Of a stretch of DNA of 64,000 nt, positions 9,022 to 15,563 are shown one piece after another. Numbering within the stretch: position 1 is the first letter of the stretch; each line of letters starts with the position of its first letter. A program made the position numbers and the translations under genes. The DNA lies in contig JAKSRC010000007.1 in NCBI GenBank assembly GCA_024403855.1, positions 1-64,000 on the forward strand, given 5' to 3'. This DNA comes from Saccharofermentans sp. GTDB taxonomy: Bacteria > Bacillota > Clostridia > Saccharofermentanales > Saccharofermentanaceae. A model generated the notes under the pieces. The model did not search any database. It saw nothing but the letters and a program-made list of their open reading frames with translations, and was not told the origin of the DNA.

Positions 9022-9966
9022 TCAGAAACGGCCACCGCCACCGCCGGAGAAACCGCCTCCGCCGCCACCGGAGAATCCGCCTCCGCCGCCACCGGAGAAG
9101 CCACCTCCGCCACCACCGGAGGAACCACCGCCGGAGAAACCACCTCCGCCACCACCGAAGAATCCTCCTCCGGAACTTGATGACTCATGGTGAATGACTC
9201 GCTTGTTTTTGTATGTATCAACCTTTTTGATCATTCTGTTTATGGGCGTACCATAAGTGTACATGGGCGGACGAGGGTCAAGCTTTCTCTTAGGCGTTGC
9301 CACATTGGCAATGAAAAGAGCCAATACAACAGGAATAACCATAGTAAAGATAACGATAGCGCCATAGCTCTTGTATGAGAAATCGTTAAGCTTCGCGATG
9401 ATGTTTTCAACTGCAGCACCATACTGACCAAAGCTGAGCAAATCGAGATTGTTTCTGAAAATTGAATAACAATCGTCATCGTCGACAGCGAAATGTGCCG
9501 TGCCGTATGTATAAAGCCAGAAGAATCTTCCACCGTCGTAATCCAGAGTAAGATCGATAAGGATACAAACGCCTGAATTGTTTTGGAGAGGAACAGAAGT
9601 AATGCTGTCATTATAGAAATCTTCAGCAAATCTTACTTCATCATCATCCTCGTTAGTGTATCCGGCGCCCTTATCTCTGGTAGTAACTACAACTACATTG
9701 ATGTCCTTCTTTTTAGAAAGCATCTCTGCGGCATCGGTAATTCTTTCAAGTTCATCACTTGTAAAGATACCGGCGTTATCTACGACTTTGACACTCTTCT
9801 TCGGAGAGAGATTCATGAATACATAGAACGCAAGGCTTACGATAATAATTGCAATAAGTGCGATTCCAATTCCTACGGAAGCACCGCTAAGCTCAGACAT
9901 AACGGAGAGCTTCTGGCCGGCATCTTTATTCTGATGCAGTTCGTTATAATCAACGTTTTCGCTCAT
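9022..9966 (-). CDS. TPM-domain membrane protein with long Gly-rich tail
   Basis: Protein of 314 residues: an N-terminal membrane helix (about 31-53), a TPM/YgcG-type domain (VVDNAGIFTSDELERITDAAEML onward, about 60-190), a second helix (about 203-223), and a C-terminal tail of about 45 residues made almost wholly of Gly, Ser and Phe in GGGFSGGG units. TPM domains have been linked to photosystem repair phosphatases in plants and to membrane proteins of unknown role in bacteria. The start overlaps the zinc-ribbon gene stop by four bases, so the two are translated together. A second TPM protein in this window (56.9 kb) has its Gly-rich segment at the other end. Confidence 0.8.
   Translation of the reverse strand: MSENVDYNELHQNKDAGQKLSVMSELSGASVGIGIALIAIIIVSLAFYVFMNLSPKKSVKVVDNAGIFTSDELERITDAAEMLSKKKDINVVVVTTRDKGAGYTNEDDDEVRFAEDFYNDSITSVPLQNNSGVCILIDLTLDYDGGRFFWLYTYGTAHFAVDDDDCYSIFRNNLDLLSFGQYGAAVENIIAKLNDFSYKSYGAIVIFTMVIPVVLALFIANVATPKRKLDPRPPMYTYGTPINRMIKKVDTYKNKRVIHHESSSSGGGFFGGGGGGFSGGGSSGGGGGGFSGGGGGGFSGGGGGGFSGGGGGRF
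9025..9180. repeat. Degenerate tandem repeat encoding the Gly-rich tail
   Basis: About 155 bases of imperfect repeats built from GCCGCCACCGGAGAA-like and CCGCCTCC units, strongly GC-rich against the AT-rich surroundings. It lies inside the TPM coding sequence and is explained by repeated Gly codons. Such tracts are prone to length change by slippage. Confidence 0.7.
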
Positions 9967-11063
9967 CCCCAGAACCCCCTCATGATCATACCAAGAATAA
10001 ATCTTGTAATAACGGCAAGGATACCCAGAACAACGAAGAAGAACATAGTCTTCTTTACAGGGCTTACAGGAACTTCTCCTGCTACCTCACCTGTCTGTCC
10101 GTTCATCGCAAAATAGTAGAATTTATTGTGGTACTTGTAAGCCATGAACCACACCGGAAGAAGCGCATAATTTGCTTCCATTGAATCAATAGCGCTCAGA
10201 TTCTTTGTGAAAGAATAAGAATCATATTTACCAGTCAAAGAACTCTTCAAGCTCTGATCAATAGCCGCCACGCCTCTTTTGGTTGCACGGTTAGCAAGCT
10301 TATCAGGTGACTGGTCAAATTTATCAGCATAAAAACCCGGGAGATATCTGTAGTCGTAAGGAATAAGTCCCTTAAAATCAAACGGTTCGATTGCTTCCAT
10401 AAGAGCATCATCGATTCTTGTCTCACCGTCGAGAGGAACATTCTCCCATCTGAGCTTTGCGTGTCTTTCAAAATCAAAATTTTCAATAATCTCATCGTTG
10501 CCGCTAAAATACTTCTTCACACCCTTACCGGTTGCATTAATAGTCGCATTGATATTAAAAAGCCAGAACGGAACATAAAGTCCTGTCATCTTGGCAATAT
10601 TCTTCTTCGAGACAAATCCGAACGGTGTCCACTTACCCTTGCCTGCCCACTTTATGAAAGCTTCTTCAGCAGACTGTCTTGAGTACTTGAACGGTATCAT
10701 GTACTGCGGCTGGAACTTCTCAGTGAGTCTTTTACCAACGAGCGCCGGTGAACCGCAGAAAGTGCAGAAAGTTGCTGCTGTATGAGCATCTGTTACAAGC
10801 TTTGCACCGCATGCATTGCAGACAAATTCTGTCTGCTCGGGTGCCGGCTGAGATTCCTCCGGTTGCTGTGTCTCTGCTTCAGGAGTTTGCTGCTCTGCTG
10901 TAGGCTCAACGGGTGTTGGTTTCTGTTCCAATTCTCCAACCGTTATCGAGCTTAACTGTTCCGGATCAAAAGAAGAACCGCAGCTTGCACATTCAAGCTT
11001 TTGAGTATCTGCATTAAGTGTCAGATTCGCCCCGCAGTTTGGGCATTTAATCGTATCTGCCAT
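9963..11063 (-). CDS. Zinc-ribbon membrane protein
   Basis: Protein of 366 residues with two zinc ribbons, CPNCGANLTLN...CASCGSSF (about 8-31) and CNACGAKLVTD...CTFCGSPA (about 82-105), separated by a Pro/Gln/Glu-rich linker. The middle region is soluble, and a single membrane helix (about 338-360) closes the protein. Its architecture matches TFIIB-type zinc-ribbon proteins of Clostridia whose function is not known. It overlaps the TPM gene by four bases, and the pairing of a zinc-ribbon protein with a TPM protein points to a joint membrane complex. I cannot assign a biochemical role. Confidence 0.78.
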   Translation of the reverse strand: MADTIKCPNCGANLTLNADTQKLECASCGSSFDPEQLSSITVGELEQKPTPVEPTAEQQTPEAETQQPEESQPAPEQTEFVCNACGAKLVTDAHTAATFCTFCGSPALVGKRLTEKFQPQYMIPFKYSRQSAEEAFIKWAGKGKWTPFGFVSKKNIAKMTGLYVPFWLFNINATINATGKGVKKYFSGNDEIIENFDFERHAKLRWENVPLDGETRIDDALMEAIEPFDFKGLIPYDYRYLPGFYADKFDQSPDKLANRATKRGVAAIDQSLKSSLTGKYDSYSFTKNLSAIDSMEANYALLPVWFMAYKYHNKFYYFAMNGQTGEVAGEVPVSPVKKTMFFFVVLGILAVITRFILGMIMRGFWG

Positions 11064-11108
11064 GCTATTCCTTCCCCCTTATTAAATATTATAAACCTTT
11101 CTTGCTTA

Positions 11109-11831
11109 TCAGACCTCACTATCCATAAGAGCCTTCAATGTCTTATCGTGACTCCTTACTGAGTGCGGATATTCAATCTTCTGGTACTCTTTACCCTTCT
11201 GCTCACAGATAATCTTAACGAAAGAATCAGCAATTACAGGATTCTTAAGAAGCACCGGACCTATGAGACTTATTCCAAGAAGATTGTTCTTGCGTGCTGC
11301 ATCTTTATGCATAGGAACATTACCGATTACCTTTACGACATCAAATGCGAGATCATCTTCAACATCAGGTGTACCTGCTCTGTTGACGAAGCCTACATAT
11401 TTGTCGCCTGTTGTATTGTCAGACAAAATTACATCGCCTGTATAACGCTTTTCGGACTGTTCCTTGAACGAATAATTAAAGATTCCCAGGCCTTCAATAA
11501 AGCCTGCATCAGGTGTTGTAATGCCCTTTCCAAGAATGTCGTAGCTGTTGCCTGTAAAAAGCATCGGGACGCCCTTTTCGAGTGCCTCAATATGGCCTGA
11601 CTTAAACCTGCCAAGGTGCTTAGCAGCAAGATTTCTACTGGACTCAACACCTGAACCCATATAAACAAAATCTGCATCTGCAAAACTGATATCGTTGTCT
11701 GTAATCGTGCGCTCAATTATCTCGACTTCAAAGCCCTGGTCTTCGAGCATCTTTGTGAGGATACGGACATTAGCATTATCGCCGTAAAGACTCATAAAAT
11801 CAGGATACAGGTAAAGGATCTTTACGTTCAT
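11109..11831 (-). CDS. GatD-like class I amidotransferase domain lacking catalytic Cys and His
   Basis: Homologue of GatD, the glutaminase half of the MurT/GatD lipid II isoglutaminyl synthase that amidates D-Glu in the peptidoglycan stem. Alignment by eye is straightforward: LYGDNANVRIL near the start, the segment PMLFTGNSYDILGKGITTPD...EGLGIF, and NLLGISLIGPVLLKNP. In GatD the nucleophile lies in ICGGYQ and the catalytic His in YLHGP. Here the Cys position is Gly94 and the His position is Ile190, so glutamine hydrolysis should be impossible. The frame is intact at 240 residues and overlaps murT by four bases, so this is not simple decay. It may act as a structural partner of the MurT-like ligase. 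Family confidence is high; the function is open. Confidence 0.82.
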   Translation of the reverse strand: MNVKILYLYPDFMSLYGDNANVRILTKMLEDQGFEVEIIERTITDNDISFADADFVYMGSGVESSRNLAAKHLGRFKSGHIEALEKGVPMLFTGNSYDILGKGITTPDAGFIEGLGIFNYSFKEQSEKRYTGDVILSDNTTGDKYVGFVNRAGTPDVEDDLAFDVVKVIGNVPMHKDAARKNNLLGISLIGPVLLKNPVIADSFVKIICEQKGKEYQKIEYPHSVRSHDKTLKALMDSEV

Positions 11832-13174
11832 GAAAGTTCCCTCCTTGTAACGAGCGAGAGAATCTTCTCCTTATCAGAAAAACATGTGATTACATAAAGG
11901 AATGAATCAAGATTCTTAGCGCAGTAATCAGCCGCATCGCTGACCTGCTCGAAAATCTCCACCTTGTCAGAAGCGGCTCCCGCAAGCTCGAATCTGATTG
12001 CCAGATCATCGCAATACTGACCTGCAAGAATGATCTTGTCGATACTCTCATCATTTAACTTCTCGAAATTAATATCCCAGAGCCAGCTTGAATCCGAAGT
12101 GTAGTATTTACGACTGATTGCATCAACGATTATCATGACGCTCTTCTTGCGCTTATCGTTGACTACGACATCGATTGAACGGTCATAGGATACAGAATTC
12201 TCGTGCTTGGAAAGAAGAAGTCTGCCGTTGAGATTGCCCAGTGTAAAATCAGAGATACGACCGGACTTTAAGATGTATCCGCCAAGAGCTTCAGCGACCT
12301 TCTCCGGCGCAATTCCGGCAATAACCGAAGCAGTATATGCAGCAAGGATATTGTAGCAGTGATAGATTCCCGTAAAGAAAACAGGAATATCGTACTTGCC
12401 GTCTATTGTGATGAAATCCTTGCCATCGACATTCTTAATCGAAGTAAGTGAATGATCGGTATTATGTCTTTCAAATCCACAGGAAGTGCACTTGAATTTT
12501 CCGATGTGATTGTAGTGGTAATATTCGTATTCCATCGGAGCTTTACAGATAGGGCAATACTTACCGTCGTTATAGATACCTTCGTGTGTATCCATATCGG
12601 TAGGAAGCTTATCAGCACCGAAATAAACCGTACCGGGTCTGTCCTTGCCAAAGCTTGCAACAAGCGGATCGTCGCTGTTAAGTATCAGCGTCATGTCGTC
12701 GTAGATTGCCTGGCCAATGACGCTCTTAATAAATTCCGGATGGCCATTTCTGGTCATCTGATCCCTGTAAAGGTTGTTAATAACGAAATACTTGGGATGG
12801 AAATGCTTGAATGTGTGTCTTGAATAACGCTCATCTGATTCAAGCAAAATAACGTCACTTTTGACCTTTCCGCTCATCGTGGAATCGCCTACGAGGAAAG
12901 TAACTACGCCTTCAATCTGATTGGAGCCTTCTTTGTTATAAGCAACCTTGAGGCCGTTACTCTTCAAAATATGAGCAATCATCTCGACAGATGAAGTCTT
13001 ACCGTTAGAACCGGTTACAGCTATGGAAAGCTCAGGAAGCTTAAGCTCGGATAAAATATCCGGGCAGATCTTGAGGGCATACTTACCTGGCAAGCTCGAT
13101 CCACGTCCGACAAGCTTGGCAAGTCCTCTTACAATTTTGCAAACAAGTATAGCTGTAAAAACTCTTAATTTCAT
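11828..13174 (-). CDS. murT: MurT-like Mur ligase (lipid II isoglutaminyl synthase subunit homologue)
   Basis: Mur-ligase family protein of 448 residues with a central ATPase P-loop TGSNGKTSSVEMI (about 55-67), a four-Cys zinc ribbon CPICKAPMEY...FKCTSCGF (about 207-235) typical of MurT, and a C-terminal DUF1727 region with the DSSWLWDINFE segment. MurT activates the D-Glu carboxylate of lipid II with ATP and accepts ammonia from GatD. Just before SWLWD this protein reads IIVDAISRKYYTSD, which does not resemble the Asn/Asp-rich active-site stretch I know from MurT. Together with the Cys-less GatD next door this suggests an altered reaction. The gene begins with an ATG only about two bases after its predicted transcription start and has no ribosome site. 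Confidence 0.82.
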   Translation of the reverse strand: MKLRVFTAILVCKIVRGLAKLVGRGSSLPGKYALKICPDILSELKLPELSIAVTGSNGKTSSVEMIAHILKSNGLKVAYNKEGSNQIEGVVTFLVGDSTMSGKVKSDVILLESDERYSRHTFKHFHPKYFVINNLYRDQMTRNGHPEFIKSVIGQAIYDDMTLILNSDDPLVASFGKDRPGTVYFGADKLPTDMDTHEGIYNDGKYCPICKAPMEYEYYHYNHIGKFKCTSCGFERHNTDHSLTSIKNVDGKDFITIDGKYDIPVFFTGIYHCYNILAAYTASVIAGIAPEKVAEALGGYILKSGRISDFTLGNLNGRLLLSKHENSVSYDRSIDVVVNDKRKKSVMIIVDAISRKYYTSDSSWLWDINFEKLNDESIDKIILAGQYCDDLAIRFELAGAASDKVEIFEQVSDAADYCAKNLDSFLYVITCFSDKEKILSLVTRRELS

Positions 13175-13182
13175 AGTTAGAG

Positions 13183-13188
13183 ATTATA
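13183..13188 (-). promoter_or_regulatory. -10 element of murT, apparently giving a leaderless mRNA
   Basis: On the minus strand TATAAT is followed by only eight bases (CTCTAACT) before the murT ATG at 13174. Transcription would start near 13176, leaving almost no 5' leader and no Shine-Dalgarno. The -35 region is poor. Confidence 0.45.
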
Positions 13189-13297
13189 CCAAAAACGGCT
13201 GACACATGCTCGATTTTACATTATTTATTTTAAATATAGCGTTGCTGCCTGATAATGGCCCAGGCGAAGTGTTTTCGAGCAGGTTTTAATCAAAGTG

Positions 13298-13325
13298 TTT
13301 ACTTTTTCGACACGTGGTATATAAT
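13298..13325 (+). promoter_or_regulatory. Promoter of the pheA leader
   Basis: A -35-like TTTACT at 13298-13303 and a consensus -10 TATAAT at 13320-13325 are 16 bases apart. Transcription should start close to 13332, which is the first base of the leader peptide ATG. No ribosome site precedes that ATG, consistent with leaderless initiation. If the true start lies further upstream the leader would need another promoter, which I do not see. Confidence 0.55.
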
Positions 13326-13331
13326 TTCGGC

Positions 13332-13394
13332 ATGGTTAATTTTTCATTTACATGGCGTGAGTTTTCATTTTTTGCCTTTACGAAGTTGGGGTAA
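13332..13394 (+). CDS. pheL: Phe-rich leader peptide of the pheA attenuator (20 codons)
   Basis: A complete small frame of 20 codons plus TAA. Six codons are Phe (TTT at 13341, 13347, 13362, 13368, 13371 and 13377), i.e. residues 4, 6, 11, 13, 14 and 16, ending in the cluster FSFFAF. This density far exceeds chance and resembles the PheA and PheST leader peptides of enterobacteria in logic, not in sequence. Its stop lies 3 bases before the antiterminator arm. The peptide's role is to sense charged tRNA-Phe: a ribosome stalled on the TTT codons stops short of 13398, while one that reaches the TAA covers roughly 13398-13406. The peptide itself probably has no function. Confidence 0.78.
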   Translation: MVNFSFTWREFSFFAFTKLG

Positions 13395-13397
13395 TTA

Positions 13398-13476
13398 GTT
13401 CACTGCATGTAAAAAAATGATTTGATTTACGTAATTACAGAGCCCCGCAGTGAACAAAGCTGTGGGGCGTTTTATT
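13398..13476 (+). promoter_or_regulatory. Two-state attenuator (antiterminator/terminator) of pheA
   Basis: Terminator: GCCCCGCAG (13442-13450) pairs with CTGTGGGGC (13460-13468; one G-U pair), loop of nine bases, followed by GTTTTATT. Antiterminator: GTTCACTGC (13398-13406) is a perfect nine-base complement of GCAGTGAAC (13447-13455), which takes bases from the left arm and loop of the terminator, so the two helices exclude each other. When Phe is short and the ribosome stalls upstream, the antiterminator forms and pheA is transcribed; when Phe is ample the ribosome at the leader stop masks 13398-13406 and the terminator forms. No T-box conserved sequence is present. Confidence 0.75.
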
Positions 13477-13491
13477 GCAAAGGAGAGCATT

Positions 13492-14622
13492 ATGACACAG
13501 AACCAGGCTGGCAAGAGAATCGAAGAGATCGATGAGCAGATCAGAGAGCTTTTCGCAGAAAGACTGGAAGCTAGTAAAGCTGCGAACGAGACATTGAGCA
13601 AGTCCGAGATTTCCCTCAAGAGCAAGCGCTATGAGAGAAGCTACCTTTCAGGACTTCAGAGCTCAAATTCACTGATCGACAACTACGAGCGCGTACTCTT
13701 TTCGACGATGTTCAACTTGAGCCACTCTTACCGCAATACAGAGTACGGCACAAGAACAGATCTCGCTGACAAAATTCATTATGCTCTTGAGACAACACCC
13801 AAAGAGCTCCCTAAGTCACCAATGGTCGCTTGCCAGGGCATCGAAGGCGCTTACTCACAGATCGCAACAGATAAGATCTTCAGCCACGCAAACATCATGT
13901 ATTTCAGAACCTTCGACGGCGTATTCCAGGCAGTTGAATCCGGCCTTTGCAAGTTCGGCGTCCTCCCTATCGAGAACAGCTCTTACGGTTCAGTAACACA
14001 GGTTTACGACCTCATGGTAGGCCACAATTTCCACATCGTAAAGGACTTCAAGCTCAGAATCAACCACAGACTTCTTGTAAATACTGGAACAAGCTTCGAA
14101 GATATCCGTGAGGTTTATTCACACGGTCAGGCAATCGGTCAGTGCAGCAAATTCCTCAAAGAGCACCCTGAGATCAAGGTAAACATCGTAGAAAACACCG
14201 CAATTGCAGCAAAGACAGTAGCTGATTCAGGCCGCAAGGACATCGCAGCTATCTCATCTTCTGACTGCCAGCAGCTCTACGGCTTGGTATCAGTAAAGAA
14301 TGACATCCAGAACACCGATAACAACTACACAAGATTCATCTGCATCACAAAAGAGCTCATGATCTTCCCCGGCGCATCAAAGACATCCGTCATGCTGGCT
14401 TTGGGCCACACTCCCGGCGCACTCGCTGACACACTTGCTAAGTTCTCCTCTCTGGGTCTCAACCTCACAAAGATTGAGTCACGTCCTATTCCCGGCAAGG
14501 ACTTCGAATTCATGTTCTACCTCGACTTCGAAGCTTCTGCTTACTCCGAGGAGTTGATCACTCTCCTTTGCGAGCTCGACGCTGATCCTACAGAATTCGC
14601 TTATCTCGGAACATATATCTGA
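13492..14622 (+). CDS. pheA: Bifunctional chorismate mutase / prephenate dehydratase
   Basis: Converts chorismate to prephenate and then to phenylpyruvate for phenylalanine synthesis. Residues about 1-85 form an AroQ-type helical chorismate mutase (RIEEIDEQIRELFAERLEASK). The prephenate dehydratase domain begins at about 97 (ACQGIEGAYSQIA) and includes the NYTRFICI motif with its catalytic Thr. A C-terminal ACT domain has TPGALADTLAKF and IESRPIPG, the Phe-binding GAL and ESRP motifs, so feedback inhibition by Phe is likely. A GTG at 13450 is in frame but lies inside the terminator hairpin; AAGGAGAG at 13480-13487 sets the ATG at 13492 (376 residues). Expression is under the leader-peptide attenuator upstream. 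Confidence 0.93.
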   Translation: MTQNQAGKRIEEIDEQIRELFAERLEASKAANETLSKSEISLKSKRYERSYLSGLQSSNSLIDNYERVLFSTMFNLSHSYRNTEYGTRTDLADKIHYALETTPKELPKSPMVACQGIEGAYSQIATDKIFSHANIMYFRTFDGVFQAVESGLCKFGVLPIENSSYGSVTQVYDLMVGHNFHIVKDFKLRINHRLLVNTGTSFEDIREVYSHGQAIGQCSKFLKEHPEIKVNIVENTAIAAKTVADSGRKDIAAISSSDCQQLYGLVSVKNDIQNTDNNYTRFICITKELMIFPGASKTSVMLALGHTPGALADTLAKFSSLGLNLTKIESRPIPGKDFEFMFYLDFEASAYSEELITLLCELDADPTEFAYLGTYI

Positions 14623-14646
14623 GTTTCAGCATTACCTGATTATTGG

Positions 14647-14680
14647 GAGCCACTTCATTGATATGAGGTGGCTCTTTTTT
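14647..14680 (+). terminator. Rho-independent terminator of pheA
   Basis: GAGCCACTTCAT (14647-14658) pairs with ATGAGGTGGCTC (14663-14674) across a four-base loop, one G-U pair, followed by six T. It lies 24 bases after the pheA stop. Confidence 0.9.
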
Positions 14681-14980
14681 GTGCACGGATTTTGAATGGA
14701 ATTCCTCAGTTGAATGCCCTGTAGTTTTCGCATGTGAAATCTAGGGGCATTATTCCAAAGCGATAACAAGTTGAACAATACTCGTCGTGTTGCTCTGCCA
14801 TTCACGTAGGATTCACGAAAATCGTGTTATCCGTGAACGCAGCGTGAATATTGGCCCAAAGTGCACGATTTATTCACGAAATTTGCGTTTTTCGTGAATA
14901 TCTCGTACCGGAACTTTTGCGGTATCCGGAACAATCCTCCGCCCCGCTCGAAAATCAGGCGAGACGCCATTTCACTTCAA
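14681..14980. repeat. Gene-free stretch with clustered TTCACG/CGTGAA inverted repeats
   Basis: No convincing gene lies between the two terminators at 14647 and 14981. Within 100 bases there are three TTCACG (14801, 14812, 14873) and three CGTGAA (14832, 14843, 14893). ATTCACGAAA at 14872-14881 pairs perfectly with TTTCGTGAAT at 14890-14899, and ATTCACG at 14811 can pair with CGTGAAT at 14843. There is no T-tract after these stems, so they are not ordinary terminators. They may be regulator-binding sites, a structured small RNA or a degenerate palindromic repeat element. Confidence 0.45.
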
Positions 14981-15011
14981 TTAAAAAGACCATCTCGAAA
15001 ATGAGATGGTC
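14981..15011 (-). terminator. Rho-independent terminator of the small membrane protein gene
   Basis: On the minus strand GACCATCTC/GAGATGGTC (15003-15011 with 14988-14996) form a perfect nine-base stem with a six-base loop, followed by TTTTTAA. It lies nine bases past the stop of the 15020-15403 gene. Confidence 0.88.
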
Positions 15012-15019
15012 CGAAGTTT

Positions 15020-15403
15020 TTAATAACGACTTGCTGCTATCGCACCGATGATTGCAACACCAATCATTATAGCGAAGTACAGGATGTAGATTGCCCAGAA
15101 AATTGTGTAACCGATACCGCCATAAGTTGCTGCTCTGCTCAATATTGAGCTTACCTTAATCTTTACTGTGTGATATCCGCCACGGGTAAGATAATCTAAG
15201 AGCAATTCTCTGTTCTTCTTTGCCATGAAGATTGCGATGATGCTTCCTACCGGCAAAAAGCAAATGCAACAAGAAACGATTGCTTTTGTAAGGAACTGCT
15301 TTGAAGCTTCTTCATAGCTGGAATTAACAACCTGCTGCTGAGGCTGCTGCGGTTGCTGAGGCTGATAAGCCTGCTGGGGCTGCTGATAATAATTATTCTC
15401 CAT
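15020..15403 (-). CDS. Small membrane protein with Gln/Pro-rich N-terminus
   Basis: Protein of 127 residues. The first 27 residues are almost all Gln, Pro and Tyr (QQPQQ repeats), then a short soluble stretch, a membrane helix at about 42-61 (IVSCCICFLPVGSIIAIFMA), a basic loop, and a second helix pair toward the C-terminus (about 93-123, IGYTIFWAIYILYFAIMIGVAIIGAIAA). No enzyme motif is seen. It is transcribed alone between its own promoter and a strong terminator. Proteins of this layout in Clostridia are annotated only as membrane proteins, and I do not recognise a function. Confidence 0.72.
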   Translation of the reverse strand: MENNYYQQPQQAYQPQQPQQPQQQVVNSSYEEASKQFLTKAIVSCCICFLPVGSIIAIFMAKKNRELLLDYLTRGGYHTVKIKVSSILSRAATYGGIGYTIFWAIYILYFAIMIGVAIIGAIAASRY

Positions 15404-15422
15404 GTTTATCTCCTTTATTCCA

Positions 15423-15461
15423 AAAATCTTTCAAAGATTTTCTAAATGTAAAAGAATTATA
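15423..15461 (-). promoter_or_regulatory. Extended -10 promoter and 5'-leader palindrome of the small membrane protein gene
   Basis: TGTTATAAT (extended -10; TATAAT complement at 15456-15461) should start transcription near 15449. The resulting 46-base leader contains AAAATCTTT-C-AAAGATTTT (15423-15441), a perfect 19-base palindrome lying just before the ribosome site AAGGAG. The one-base centre makes a tight RNA hairpin awkward, so a DNA operator is more likely. Confidence 0.4.
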
Positions 15462-15563
15462 ACATATCCCAATTAACAAAATATGAACACCGAGTTAATC
15501 AAATTAAACCAACTATTATCAATGATTACCATCTTTTTTATGAATTACTCGCTTTCAATGCGA

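Noticed and set aside
9025-9180. Repeats that might suggest a CRISPR array
   Set aside because: The units are short, contiguous and in phase with Gly codons of the TPM protein, with no spacers.
8965-9180. Open frame on the plus strand rich in Ala, Thr and Gly
   Set aside because: It is the antisense of the Gly-rich tail and has no ribosome site.
13450-13491. GTG start for pheA upstream of the chosen ATG
   Set aside because: The GTG lies inside the terminator hairpin and has no ribosome site, while AAGGAGAG precedes the ATG at 13492.
14851-15051. Small plus-strand frame in the 14.7-15.0 kb gap
   Set aside because: It runs through the hairpin repeats, a terminator and into the opposite gene, with no ribosome site or conserved composition.
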